A DNA stretch of 64,000 bases from Alitta virens (taxonomy: Eukaryota; Annelida; Polychaeta; Phyllodocida; Nereididae). The translations under genes were made by a program, and so were the position numbers. Location of the stretch: positions 13,049,374-13,113,373 of the forward strand of contig OW028580.1 of NCBI GenBank assembly GCA_932294295.1, in the 5' to 3' direction. The notes under the pieces were generated by a model that saw nothing but the letters and a program-made list of their open reading frames with translations, was not told the DNA's origin and did not search any database. Below, piece by piece: positions 1-38,395 of this stretch (position 1 is its first letter; the number at the start of each line of letters is the position of its first letter).

Positions 1-337
1 TATAGTAAAATAAGAACTGTTCAGGTTTTGGTGGGCACTACTTGTTCCTATAGTGGAGGTTCTACAATGCTGGTCCGGTGTGCAACACAAACATCAGAGC
101 GTTAGGGCAACGTTTCATGATGCTAGCTTCTGGTAGTTGGTCTTATGATCTGGCTAGGCGTCCGACTCTGTAGCATTGAGACAATGACATTCTTACTGGC
201 TGTGGAACATTAGGGAAAACTTGAATTATAGTGGCACCTGAAACATCAGGAGGCCGAGCAACACTGGTATCAGCATAGTCAGAACCGACCTACATATTGC
301 ATTAGATGCGATGTAGTGTCGGAACGTCTTGTATAGG
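1..337. other. unannotated flank
   Basis: I see no gene, RNA or repeat that I recognise in this stretch. Open frames are short and show no family features. Confidence 0.5.
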
Positions 338-495
338 AACTCTGGGCTTCCAACCGCTGGTTCGATTCCTGGTCGAGCCTATGTTGGATGGCTGTTTCAT
401 CCTTCGTCTCATTGCCATGGTCTGTGCCTGTCCTAATTAGCCCAACTGGTGCAGGAATACAGGATGTAAAGCCCTAATTACACACACACACACCA
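338..495 (+). mobile_element. tRNA-derived SINE (family A), 5'-truncated copy
   Basis: The copy begins inside the tRNA-like head at CTGGGCTTCCAACCGC, keeps a box B (GGTTCGATTCC), runs through the shared body and ends in the tail GTAAAGCCCTAATTACAC followed by a short CA repeat. The same body recurs at least twelve more times in the window. Box A is missing, so this copy is unlikely to be transcribed by RNA polymerase III. Confidence 0.85.
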
Positions 496-801
496 TGACA
501 ACAGGGTTATAATTCTTTAAATACTTTATATTGTTTTCCAATTGCTGTAGATACCTGTACATTTTTGCCAAATATCAAACATTTTTCAGTTGTATTGCCA
601 CAGTTAGAGGATAAAATTAATTTTAATATTATGTTTAAATATTAAGGGACTTGTTGCCATGGAAACAAATTTTAAGACCTTTATTTACCACTTTTGAAAT
701 TGCAAACATAAAAATTCAAACAGTTGAGGATCTTGAGTAAAAAATGATGTGTAATCTGACCATCAACCCTTTATGTGGCACCTTGTTAATGACCTTAACG
801 T

Positions 802-1263
802 TTAAAACGTCGTTAACCTCAACTGCTCAACTAACCTGTACCCCCTAGTCACTGCTGGTACCTGTTTTGCCCCGTCTCTTGATCTTTCAGTCACTGCATG
901 AGCAACGCCTGAAGAGAGCTGTGCATAAGAGGCATAAGTGAGAGGAGCACTTGCTATTTTGGAAACATCAACGAGTAGTGCAGCTCCATGGACTAGTCTG
1001 GGGTGTTTACCAGCTGGTTTACCATCAACGTTGTGTGGTTTGTCATACACTTATTGCAATAAAGTCATAAATTTATTGAAAGAATGAATCCCTGCCTTTC
1101 TGAAGTCATTTGAAGCATCAGCTCCTTTTTGGCAAGCAGAACTGTACCACACTTCCTGGCTATAGAAACTATTCAGGCTTTTGAACACAGCCGCATCAAT
1201 TGCTGAAGCTTGTGTTTGGAATTGCTCTAATAATAGTATGATAGCGTTAGTTTCTCGAGCCAT
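802..1263 (-). pseudogene. unrecognised intronless ORF split by one in-frame stop
   Basis: On the minus strand an ATG at 1263 opens a frame of 70 codons that stops at a TAA (1051-1053). The same frame then continues for 82 codons to 802. Read as one unit it would be a 153-codon intronless coding stretch with a single nonsense codon. I do not recognise the product: it has no signal peptide, no clear membrane segment and no motif I can name. It could be a retrocopy or a decayed transposon ORF, or chance. No poly-A tract or target duplication supports a retrocopy. Confidence 0.25.
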
Positions 1264-1983
1264 GTTGATGACAATTGTCTATCAAAAAATACCAGTGTTG
1301 GGTGTGGGCGACTTCATAAACAGAGTGACATAAACCATGTGTAGGGTGACGACGTCAACATGCATTAAAACCCTGATAGATGGCGTTCTGTTAAACTTAA
1401 ATTAACACCAGGGGTCCTGGTGCTCAAATTAGGTATAAGCTCGTATTGGGCCTTTACCCTATAATCAAGTGTAAGGATGTGTATTTCACTTTTCCAGTAT
1501 GCTTACAACATCAATATTGTTTGAATTCCTGCTCATCTACGTAATACTTATTAATGGTCTTGTTTGAAGACAATTAAAAATATTTGAAATGGATTAGGCT
1601 GCACTTCCTTGCATGCAGCAGTAATGTTGACATCCAGATAAGATGCCCAGAAGCTGTGACCTAGTTGGGATGGGAACCCAGATCCACCTAGCTCCATCTT
1701 CAATACCTGACTCTACGATGGTCCAGACGTCATGTACACTAGCTAGCACATACTTATATATCCATACCATAGTCAGAGGTTAATGACCTTATAAGTTAAA
1801 ACATAATTATGTTTAATGACATGTTAACCTGAGAGAGGGGTATAGGAGTATAGGGTAGTTAACATATCATACAGTCAGGTCTACCTGGTAACAAATGTAC
1901 AGTTTCATCTGTTAGTCACTGTTTGTTTTGTAATTAGCATCTGACACGATTATTTCAAACAGTTAGGGTATACATACTTGTAG
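1264..1983. other. intergenic or 3' flank of the ABCC gene
   Basis: Nothing recognisable: AT-rich sequence with stop codons in all frames. It lies beyond the likely poly-A signal of the ABCC gene. Confidence 0.5.
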
Positions 1984-1989
1984 TTTATT
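1984..1989 (-). terminator. candidate poly-A signal of the ABCC gene
   Basis: TTTATT on the plus strand reads AATAAA on the minus strand, about 155 nt past the ABCC stop codon at 2142-2144. It is the first canonical hexamer I see downstream of the stop. Position and orientation fit, but use is inferred. Confidence 0.45.
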
Positions 1990-2141
1990 GTGACAAGGAA
2001 TATACATTTTGTAAGTACAGAAAGAAACGATGGATACCATGCACATAAATACAATTACATCTTATCAATGAACATTTGTTTTACATGAAAGTAACAAGTA
2101 TAAAGTCTACCAAAATAAATAAGTGTCAGTTGTTTCATCAT

Positions 2142-27524
<25,383 letters not shown>

Positions 27525-28502
27525 TTTTGCAGTCTGTTTTTCACAAAATTATTTAAGAATATTTTTTAACAATATGCGAAATATTCTTTGTCCAGTCCTA
27601 GAAAGTGAAAATCAGGAATATCTACGGCTTATAATCCATGGTCGAAAGCCTTGTGGATATCCATAAAATTCCAGGGCTTCCTATCCGGTCGCCGTCTTCG
27701 AACTGACTGGATGGCAGCGGAGTGCTTGATATAAGTATTCCTACAATCATACAATATATGCACTTGTCTTTTGACAACCTTTATCATACTATCTTTGTCC
27801 CCAATAGTGAACCGTATATTAGTATTCGGATATGTATTTGTGTAACTGTGAATAAATGTGATCTTATCTTGCGAATTTATCAATACACCTGTGTTGTTCT
27901 ACTTTGAAAACTTCATTTTTTTTATATCACTATCCCCTTGAAAAGATCCTCCCTATTTTTTCAACCTCTTGACCAGTAAATTTTCAGAATAACGTCTTCC
28001 TTGAATAACAAGAGGTTGTTACAGTATAACGTGACTTAATTATTTTGGAGTAATAAGGGCTGATAAAGTGCACGATTGAAAACGCCAAATGACTCCATCT
28101 TCAATTGGACAGCTTTTTATCAATTTTACATTTGAAAAAGATGAGTGTTGTTAGTTTGCAAAGTACTACCTAAGAAAATTGGCGTACAAAGTTGTCATCT
28201 AGTCGTGTTATTTTTCAGATAAAATAATTTACATTATTCTATATTTTTTAAGGGGCACTTTCTTACAAAGTTTATTCTCTGCTCGTATGATGAGTTACAT
28301 TACTGTCAATAAAAATATGAAGTTGAACTCACAAGTGGTACCTGTGTTAAAAATTAATTGGCTCATTTTCACAAAGGGGTAAATTTACCTTTATTGACAG
28401 AAAATGTGTTCTCTGTCTCGAGTGGAGTTGCTCTTCAGTGGAGTAGAAAGAGTAACTTTACTCACAACATACAGTACACTTTACTCCCCACATATGGGCA
28501 AT

Positions 28503-28680
28503 GGGGGCCTAGCTCAGTGGTAGCACTGGGCTTCCAACCACTGAGTCCAGGGTTCGATTCCCGGTCATTCTTAAGTCGGATGACTGTTTCATCCTTCTTC
28601 ATCTAATTGCCATGTTTCCTGTCGTCCTTATTAGTCCATCAGGTGCAGAAATACAGGACGTAAAGCCCTAATCCACCCAC
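28503..28680 (+). mobile_element. tRNA-derived SINE (family A), full length, diverged
   Basis: Head GGGGGCCTAGCTCAGTGGTAGC, box B GGTTCGATTCC, the body with several substitutions, then the tail to CCACCCAC. It lies in the intergenic region upstream of ABCC. Confidence 0.92.
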
Positions 28681-28781
28681 TGGCCACACTCCCCAGATAC
28701 GGTTCATAAATTTACTCTATCAAATTAATTTTTAAACAGTTTTTCTACTAACCCTATTGACAGTAAAATATGTACCCTATA

Positions 28782-28890
28782 TACATGGCCAAATGTGCCA
28801 CGTGTGTTTTCCATGAGAAGGATGAACGCAATAAAACACATGGTTTTTAGCTAATTATAATGAGGCAAAAACCATGCATTTGGCCATGTA
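28782..28890. mobile_element. palindromic MITE (family P), internally deleted copy
   Basis: TACATGGCCAAATGTGCC start, AACGCA and TTTTTAGCTAATTA centre, GGCCATGTA end. Shorter than the 50935-51077 copy because part of the right arm is missing. Confidence 0.85.
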
Positions 28891-29501
28891 GGAAGTAAAA
28901 TTAATGACCAATAGTTGGTTGGAGAGTAACCTTTCTCTGTATAGAGGTACATTTACTCTCGGTAGTGTAGATGTTTACTCCTTCGTTGGAGTAAATTTTG
29001 ACATTTGTGTGGTTCCTTTGTACCATTTGCTTTTCTGACGGTAATAGGTTCGTGAATATAACTGCTTATTGAATCGGATGGTAAATAAATTGTAGTTGAG
29101 AGAATCTCAGTGAACTCTTGGAACAGTGCACTAGATCTGAGATTTACACAAATGTATTGTGCAACCATTTTGAAAGACTCACTTTGTAATCAGAACGTCC
29201 TGGAAATTAATAACTGGTAAAGTATGTCGATTAATTTGTATTATAGATCAATATTAGCAAAAACGTTTCAAGTTTTATAAGAAGTATTGATTCATCGGTG
29301 TAGATGATCCAATAAATTGTAGGGTTAAATGTTTGTCAACTACATTCTCTTCTATCTAAAGTTAAAGAACGTAGGGTTTGATATGCATTTCTGTCAACAC
29401 CGAATGTTTCATTCGACGGAAATATGACTCTGCTATGTTATAATAATTATTGGAACTAAGTTTGCTTGGTACACAGCCTTGTGATGTTCTTTTTCTATGG
29501 G

Positions 29502-29610
29502 TGGTGGGTGGATAAGGGCTTTACGTCCTGTATTTCTGGACCTGATGGGCTGAATAGGACAGGCATGGACCATGGCAATGAGATGACGCATGAAACAGCC
29601 ATCCAACTTA
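29502..29610 (-). mobile_element. SINE A, 5'-truncated, minus orientation
   Basis: The reverse complement of the body and tail (AGGGCTTTACGTCCTGTATT ... ATCCAACTTA). The tRNA-like head is missing. Confidence 0.88.
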
Positions 29611-30885
29611 TTAACATGTCAAAGTTCTCAGAACAGCTTCTAAAAACAATTTTTCTAAATTTTGTCTTATTTCTATTGAGTAATATTTACCGGAGGTGCA
29701 ATAATAATTATCATCATAAATAAAATCTTTCATCAATTTTCATGCTGAAGTCAATTATTTAATATCTTTGTTGATCATGCTGGGATATTACATCACTTAT
29801 GAATATTTTCAGATATGGGATTTATTTGGCAAACACATACACCAGTAATATTAATTTGATAAGTGGATAATGTTGCTACTTCAAAGAATCCTAAGACAAT
29901 GAAAGCATATATATATACATAACAGCATCAAGAAATTCTGATTTATATCTGACAGACAACATGTGTTTCTAATAATCAACTTTAGTGCCCCATTAATTGC
30001 TACTTGAACATCTGAAAAACCAATAACTTGTGATTGCATAAAGAGTCTATAAAATGAACTTATGTCTATATGGATCAAAATTAATATCACAATGAGAGAT
30101 ATGAACGATGAGTTAGTTCTTCAAATATTTTTATCTTCCACTTGTTACTCTTCTTATCATGTTTGAAGATTGGTTAAGTAATGTATGTGGTAGATTGTCA
30201 TGATATCAGTTAGTTTTCACCCATGAGTGGGCGAATTCCAGGTATTAATTATTAATTATTTTCCACTTTTTAGTTGTCAAATTGAAATGATTAATGAGAT
30301 GAAATCAGGGGAAGACTTCTTTGAAGACAAGTTATCAGTGTGAATTACATAACATGTTGATCATTAAGATATCTGATTGGATAGTTGATTATAAATGCCT
30401 AGATGTTGCAGTACAATTTTTAATTGCCACTTCATATACTAATTTATATCACCGTTTTATTTAAAACATCCGGAAGGTGTACAATTGTGTTTGCTTTATG
30501 AGCAATCGTAAGTATCTTTAGTAAACAAGCTTTTGCTGATAATAAATAAGAAAAAAAGGACTTCTTTGAATAATGTGTTGTAGGTGAGTGTAAATGTGTA
30601 TCCAAGGTGATTTGCTGCTTGAGCAATGATATGACTGTTTACCTTACACAAATTTGACAAGAATATGAATCCTGCGAGTATACTGAGGCAAGCAAAGGAC
30701 CTAACATATGGTGTAAATGTGTAATATGGTGTTCACTATCCCCTCATCTCATCTACCAATTAACCCCCATAAGTGGCAATACTTGCTTTAGAGGGCTGCA
30801 CTTTCCTAATCTTAGCACTAATACAGAGAGCATGCGAAGTCAGTCTCGTGTTAACCCGAAGTCGATCGTGTGCAAGCTTATGTCA

Positions 30886-31060
30886 GGGGCGGGGGCCTAG
30901 CTCAGAGGTAGCGCTCTGGCTTCCAACCGCTGGGTCCTGGGTTCAATTCCCAGTCGAGCCTAAGTTGGATGGCTGTTTCATCCTTTGTCTCATTGCCATG
31001 GTCCCTACCTGTCTTAATTAGCCCAACTGGTGCAGAAATACAGGACTTAAAGCCCTAATC
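30886..31060 (+). mobile_element. tRNA-derived SINE (family A), full length
   Basis: Head GGGGCGGGGGCCTAGCTCAG, box B GGTTCAATTCC, the body, and the tail to AAGCCCTAATC followed by T-rich DNA instead of an ACCC repeat. Confidence 0.92.
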
Positions 31061-32611
31061 ATTTTTATTTAATTTCAGGCTAATGTGACATATCTTATGG
31101 GAATCATATGACCGTATGATTGAATGATATGAAATTGCACTGTAAACCATGTTCTGCTTGTTCAATCAAACTGACTACACGGTGTCCAAGCAACCCATCA
31201 CAACTGACCATGTGATGTATGCAAGTGTGGGCTCAAAGTAGGCAGTGAACTTGCAGGTAGGGAGGGGGCCACAAAAATAAAAATTGTCAGATTTGCTGCA
31301 AAACCTTCTAGCCCACATATAATTTGTGGAACCTTCATGGAATCATCAATTACTTGAGCAAACAGCAAAGTTAGGGATTGGCCAGAGCTTCTCGTAACAG
31401 CATGACATCACATCAACACTTCCATGAATTTCATGTGTGAAATGCAGTCAGTTTTATTGAACATTCTATAACAATGGTCAATGTGAGGTATTAACACTTT
31501 TCATTTGATATCGTGTTAATGGCAAGCTGCTGAAATATTGTTCAATTGCAGCTAGTTCTTGCTCATCACTGTAGTTGAGTTTGGGGTGTATTCCTTGTCA
31601 ATATGCACCAAACCATTTTCGAGTGTTAATCATGTACATCTTGTGTAAGGAGAATGCTACCGGGCTTTAGGTTGTAAATTGACAATTTATTGCCACAATA
31701 TTTATGACCACTACAGGTAATCTGTGTGTTCTAATAACAAGTCAGCTGTTGTTCACATTTTTTGACTGTTCTCAAGATATTGTAATCATTTTTCATGTTA
31801 TATGAACATTATAGACCAATACACCAACAGCTCAAAAATCAAAGTTCTAAAATATGTGCTGGCATAAATGCTTACATCTCTATATGGATCCTAGGGATTT
31901 TAATCTCAAACTGAATATGTCTATAGTATAAAACTTGGACTATAATTTATGTCTTCACCAAAAATATCAATTTGAAAATTAAGATGGCACAGAGCATCCA
32001 ATTTTAATTTTAGGCAAACAAGGACAAACAATTTCCTTCATTTTTCTGGTCATCCAAAAATAAACATAGGTTTCCTATTGGAGCTATAGATATTTTCCTA
32101 ATATGAGCAAAGCTCCGCCGCCGAAGGCAGCGAGCGGAGCTCACTTCTCGTAGAGAGGTGTCCTAAAAAGAGGCCACACAGAGGTGAGACCGAACCGGAA
32201 GTGTCCCAAACCTAACATCGCCCATCAAAATACATGTACATGCAATCCTATGGAACATCATCCTAATATCGCCTTTTCTGTATATGTATCAGAACGAGAC
32301 GGCATTATCACGTCATAACAAAGTCGTCGGTTCAACAGTTGTGATGTCCATAATTTTGCAACGAATACACATCCAGCTTCAAACATGGAGAAAACTTGTT
32401 TGTGTAACTGTAACGATTCTAACGGTATATAAAACGGGTGTCCATGTTGACGGGGTGTCCAGAACATTTCACAAATAATCTTGAATCGATGACGCTCACT
32501 AATACATATTATTTGCTTCGATTTGGGAGCATCACATTTAACAGTTCCTTTTAATAGGGAAATGACATAAGTCACTTTCTCGCTTTGGTTTCTGTAGTAG
32601 GGATAGATACT
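31061..32611. other. intergenic
   Basis: No gene recognised. A GC-rich hairpin (AGCTCCGC at 32111-32118 and GCGGAGCT at 32134-32141) sits near the end. ORFs here lack features. Confidence 0.5.
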
Positions 32612-32782
32612 ATAGGGTTAATCATCTCTTGTGTGACCTTGGACCCGGAAATACTAAAACAATACATGACGTCACCAATGCACACTATTAGATGACGTCA
32701 TCAATAATTGCACATGTGACGTCATGAATTGTATTAGTATTTCCAGGTACAAGGTCACATGAGAACTGACCAGCCCTATCAC
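32612..32782. mobile_element. palindromic element carrying three CRE sites
   Basis: Left arm from ATAGGGTTAATCATCTC through GTGTGACCTTGG to TGACGTCA. The right arm is its reverse complement (TGACGTCATG ... CAAGGTCACAT ... CCTATCACATGG region). Full CREB/ATF octamers TGACGTCA are at 32667-32674, 32693-32700 and 32717-32724. ~170 bp, non-coding, MITE-like. Confidence 0.8.
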
Positions 32783-33444
32783 ATGGTATAATCTGTGGTA
32801 AACAAAATGGAGGACGAGGACTGGGGGGCCCTTATATAAGGACATTTGGTATCATTGCTGGATCTTGGCAATACCTTTTGGCGTATTTTTTGTAGGTCTT
32901 TTAGTAGATTTATTGTATTAATACACACCTGTCCGCTTACTGTCTCCTCTGTACATGGACTTGTATTCTGTAAGCATGGAAGGTGAGATAAGAAACAGGA
33001 TAATGTTCTTGAAAACAATGTTGTGTCGGACGACATTTTGACCTGTTGTATTTCTTGTGGTTGAAGCACAGTAATAAGACTACCTCCCATGGTCACCTGG
33101 TCAGCTCCACGGATGGCTCATGGTTTGATCCCATCTTGCTCATCCTTCATGACTTACATCTCAGCTGGTTGTCATTTGCGTGTGACTTTAAACACCGGTA
33201 AATTAGCATTACTGGTAACACCGCTGGTGAAGACCTAGCTCAAACCTCAATTACCACACAATGTGCAGCTCACACTCCAGTTCTACATTTCTAGACATCC
33301 TGTACCTAGAACTCCCGTCATGCCTATCTAGCTGCAAGTACAATGTTAGGCAAAGTGGGCAGCTTGACCCTATTAAACATAGTGAACATACTGTCAGCCC
33401 TATTATTATACTTGTTCAAGTTGGCTGTGAGCAATGAACATTGT

Positions 33445-33636
33445 CTAGCTCTCCCTAAACTAGCTCTCCCTGTACCTATATAGCTCTTCATACACCCAGC
33501 TCTCCCTGCACCTAGCTCTCCTGCACCTAGCTCTCCCTGCACCTAGCTCTCCCTGTACCTAGCTCTAGCTCTCCCTGTACCAAGCTTACCTCTCCCTGCA
33601 CCTAGCTCTCCATAGACCTAGCTCTCCATACACCTA
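33445..33636. repeat. imperfect minisatellite, CTAGCTCTCCCTGCAC-type units
   Basis: About eleven irregular 12-20 bp units with the core CTAGCTCTCC and variable spacers (CTGCAC, CTGTAC, ATAGAC). The overlapping minus-strand ORF is a by-product. Confidence 0.85.
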
Positions 33637-36600
33637 TGTGTATGACCCATCCAAGTTATACATCCACCCACATTCAAGTTGACTGAAAGTAGCCACTTAT
33701 TAACAGAGTCGAAACTCAACATTTCACGGTAGCATTTACAGAATGGTTTGACTGGAAATTGATCACACATGAGAAATACTGTTCATTAATTTGTTAATGT
33801 TTTGCGTTCCGATTAAGATTATTCAAAAGTGTATTGGACTTTTAAACTTTCAACTTTTTTTTTTTTGTGCATTATCTTCAGAATGTATTGTCAGATCTGA
33901 AGTGTCTGATATATTTTGTCAGACTCGATTCTTTAATAGGACGATTTCTCTTATTTGTGGCGACATGTCACTAGTTTAAGTCATATTTTTAAATGTTGGT
34001 CTATCATTCTTTGTCTTTTTATTTTAGTTTGGATTTGTATTGATAACAACAAACTTCTAGGACTGATCTTAATAAGCCTAATTGCCACTTGAGCTTATAG
34101 TAGTCAGTTGTTACTAAAGTGAAAAGCCCTCACACTTACTCAGTTGTAACAACTTATTTTGGGTTGTATAAAATCATGTTTATGATCAGTTAAGATTAAC
34201 ATTTCCTGTTCGTGAAAGTATGGGCGCATTATTATTTTCTGTTTTAATTAGAAGTAGATTTTGTTGCAGGCAATATCAGATCGATCCAGTATCATTGAAA
34301 TATGTAAATATTAGGTCAATGTCATGTTATGTAAAAGACAATTCATTCACTTGTCAGCTCCATTAAAAAAAATAAACCAAAATATATCTTGTATTCACTT
34401 ATGAAGAACATTGCAATATTCAAAATTGTTATATTAGATAATAGATAGGACTCCCATTTCACCTCAATGTCAGACAGTATCTCTTTAAGTTCAAAATCTG
34501 GTTCATGCATTACATCGTACTATTAACCTCTTAAAATAATGTAGTAAAAGCTCCACGGTCTGTCAAAATTGTGTAAGCTAATAAATCTATCAGGCATTAA
34601 AATTACAAAAAATATAGGATACATTGAAAGAAAATCAAGACCAAAACATTGGAAATACAATGGAAAAAGCATCATCACCCATTTTTTAGTATTGTGATGT
34701 CATCACTTGGTTTGTTTACATATTGGATTTTTGACGGCATGAAAAATTTAATACTAGGTAGTTCATTTGTTTTATAGAGAGACAGTGAACCCAGCAAGGC
34801 TCTTGATGGTAGGTAATCAGTATTAAGAAGACAATGAAGTGAATGCAATAGATTTTGGCCATTGTCATATTGAGTGACAATCCAGCTTTAATCATACCTC
34901 ACCAAACCATTTTCATCTCATATTCACCAGGGTGTCCACATTGACGAGCCTAATGCTCCTCCAGTGTTATGATGTAATCGTTTGCATTGGATTTAACTTG
35001 GAAAACTGCTGTATTGATGTGACATTCAGAAAAACAATATCTATATCTATCTATATTTAACCTGGAAAGATTATGAAAATACTCAGTGTCATGGTGATAC
35101 TACATGTAGTTATTGGGGCGTTAATTAGTTGCATGCATGCATTCAGTTTGATTATATTAATATTTAATCTGCCAATGTCAGAGAGCGGAAAGCTATAGGC
35201 AACATGGAAATGAAGTTAAAATTTAATGTGGTAAATATGCTGTCAACAATGTTGAAAATTAATTTGTTTGTATCTCACTTGAAAATGTTTTTTTTTCTTC
35301 TACACTTCAGGCTTAGAATCCATGCAAATTTTTAAAGAGTCCATGCCTTTTTCCTCTGTGTACCTACCTGCAGTAATATATTAATTAATTCAAAATTGAC
35401 CCCCCCCCCCCCTGGTTCTGCTGATTCTGGATTCATCATCACATGAAGCCTCCACTCTCAATTCTTATGGTATACGACATTCTGCAAATCACCTTCAAAT
35501 GGATAAATATTTATTGTTGCTTCGAGATTAGCATTTTGAATTGTGCATCATCTCACTGTAAAATCTGCAACTTGTTCATTATTATCTGAGGTTTTGTTAT
35601 TATGGCCATGCTTAAACAATCAATTATTTCTGTTACAACATTATAGTTGGGGCCTTTTGAAGCTCGACTGTTTCCTTACGTCTAGGTATCATTCGCAAAT
35701 TTTCCCTCCTGCAGGAGATGTTCATGCTGGATTGCAAATCTGTTACAAATAACGATTTCGATAAATTAATTTTTGGTGATCATTTTGCTGCTAGGCCTAT
35801 TTGCCAATATAGATTGATGTTTGTTCAAGATTCTTTACAAAATAAATTTTTTATACTCTGTTGATATACATAATTTTCCTGGTTGATTTTGAGATTAACC
35901 AGTTTATATTTTTAGCAATTTCACATGAAAGTTTGTCCAATATATACATGGACAGTTGTTCATTGACAAACAATTACAACAGCCCTTAAATATCTGCCAG
36001 GTGCCGCCGTCTGGTGGTTCAGAGATTTAATGCCAGGCAGTTAGCATTTAACTGTGACATGTTTTTCATTGTGTATATGTTGCTGCCTGAAATATTTTCA
36101 TGGAAGAGCACATTCTTGCCCAATGTTAATCCTATGGATATTTCGGGAACTGGTCAAAACATGGCAAGACATAATCTGACCACAATGATGCTGCAGAATT
36201 CTGTTATTATGGGGTCATCAAAATTGGTCACTCCCAACAATTATCATGATTACACACCTTCCAATTTTAGAATTAGCTACTAAACAAACTTGTCACATTA
36301 TTGACTATGTTCAACACTTCGACCGGCATCTTAGAAGTGTTATTGATAGTTTATTTAGCTGCAAGGAGGCATGAAAGTGCCCTTAAAAATTGGGAGAAGT
36401 ATATGATTTTGAAGGCGAATTAAACCTTTTCCCCACATACAACAGAAAAAATCTCAAAACTGTCAGCATGGAGGCCTAAAATTTTATCAGTCTAAAAAGC
36501 TGCCTGTATAATGTATCCATGTGGAATCACAAAAATTCGTATTTTTAGGTTCCGATGTCGAACTGCCCTTTCACTGTTGAGTTTCAGTTGGAGCTTGCCT

Positions 36601-37715
36601 CCTGGCACCCCTGCCCTGGGGCCCTGCTGGACGGACAGAGCAAATCACAAGCTAACAACTAATTAGCTCTAATTTCTACAACAAAAAAAGAACAAGTCAA
36701 GCAAACAACATCAAAGTACATTGCAATGCATAATTAAGGCCAACAAATTCTGTGTTTGAGTTCTGTCACTGCACCACTTTCTCAGTGCAGAAGTGTTTAC
36801 CTTTGTACAGGAAGTGTTTGAGCCAGCCAAAGCCCCCTACATCATTGATCAATTAAAAGCATATCTGCAAAACTCGGTCAAATTTCTCTACTCTGGGTTA
36901 AAAAAATACTGTATTAATTATTCAAATGTTGTGTTTGTTATAAATTAAATGTTCACTCAGGTATTTCTTATAATTTTGCCATTTTTTGATGCCCCTTACA
37001 ACATGAATTGCGTCGTGCAACTATCGTTCGTAAGGAAAGCCAAATTTCTGCTATTTTGAAACTTTTTATGGTCAGCAAGTATGTTAATTTTGCCAAATTG
37101 TACATGATGACAATTTCTTATGTTAATCATTTTTAATTAGTCATTTAAACTCATTTGACAGTCGGAGCCGATCGTTTTACGTCATTCTGGATGGAGGTCA
37201 AGTAAGAAATCAGAACTTGGGTTGCGCTGAAATCTGTGATAGCTATCCCCAGGAAGCTATCCCGTTGAATTCATTATGTTTGCGTACGTTACCGGAAGGA
37301 GTGTTTGCTTTCCGCTCTATTAATATGTTATCTGCCAGAGACAGAAGGAGCGGAAAGCTTGGATTATATGCTGTCAACACTGTTGAATTGCCTGATGACG
37401 CTTTGTACAAATTCCGCTAGGGGTGCTCGTGGCTGTCTTGCTGTACAGGGGCGTCTTCTGGTGCAAAGCGCATTTTGCGTATAGCATGTCGGTGTTGTTT
37501 AACGATTTGAAATCCTTGACAGTTAGCGCTGAATTGGCAAGTACAACTATTTTAATGCATTAGAACTTGTATATATTTTTAAAATTAAAGATTTAGTGAA
37601 AGCCGATTGTTTTACAGCAAACAAAGATTTTACAGCAAACAAAGATTTGCGGCAGCTCCATAGAAATCCCGTGACTGAAAGAGTTTGTGACGCTCCGAAA
37701 TTTCTCATAGACTAA
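33637..37715. other. intergenic, no gene recognised
   Basis: AT-rich DNA with a C run at 35400-35412. The ORFs at 35543-35752, 36014-36283 and 37217-37420 have no family signature. A motif CGGAAAGCT...ATATGCTGTCAACA occurs near 35187-35246 and 37354-37384, suggesting a dispersed repeat. Confidence 0.5.
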
Positions 37716-38232
37716 AGGCCCTTTCACACATAGCCGGATCAGACGCCGGAGCGTCCCGGAGGACAACTCCGGAAACTCCCGCATACTCCGGGGAAAGCCC
37801 TATAGACATCGTGTTCATGTCCGGGATTGTCCGGCATTGTCCGGTAACACCGTGGGACTCCGGCAAAAAAATTAAACATGTTTAATTTTTCATGCCGGAG
37901 ATCCCGGAATATTTCAATCCGTGTAGATCCGTGTAGACTCCCAGTAGACTCCGTCGATCTCCGGGGACCTCCGTATTGACACCAGAATACATCGTGTGAT
38001 CTCCGGCTAAGTCCGGCGTCAACAGGGCGTGAAAAGTACGCGCCGGAGAGCACAAGGAGCAACGCGGTTCCACACGAGTGAACAAGGACCAACACGGAGT
38101 CAAAACGGAGTGAACAGGGAAAGCGGGTTATATGTCATTTGCTTGACCCGGTTAACCCACGTTAACCCGGAGTGAACAAGGTGTCAAGACGGTGTTAATT
38201 AAACTGACACGGAGTGAGTACGGATGCCTGAG

Positions 38233-38240
38233 TATATATA
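38233..38240 (+). promoter_or_regulatory. TATA box of the Harbinger Myb-like gene
   Basis: TATATATA ~155 nt upstream of the ATG at 38396. It is the only clear TATA element between the left subterminal repeats and the ORF. Use is inferred. Confidence 0.55.
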
Positions 38241-38395
38241 CAACCGCCGTCTTCGGAGAAGCATCATTCCACCGCCTGCCGTTCATCGTTGATCATCGAA
38301 TTAATTGATTTATCGACCACTTCTTCTGGATATTACCTTCTGGATTGCTGCTGCTGCTGCTGCTGCTACTACTGCCGTTTCTTGAATTAACCACC

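Noticed and set aside
36014..36283. 89-residue ORF upstream of the Harbinger
   Set aside because: No motif, no splice or promoter context, and ordinary AT-rich composition.
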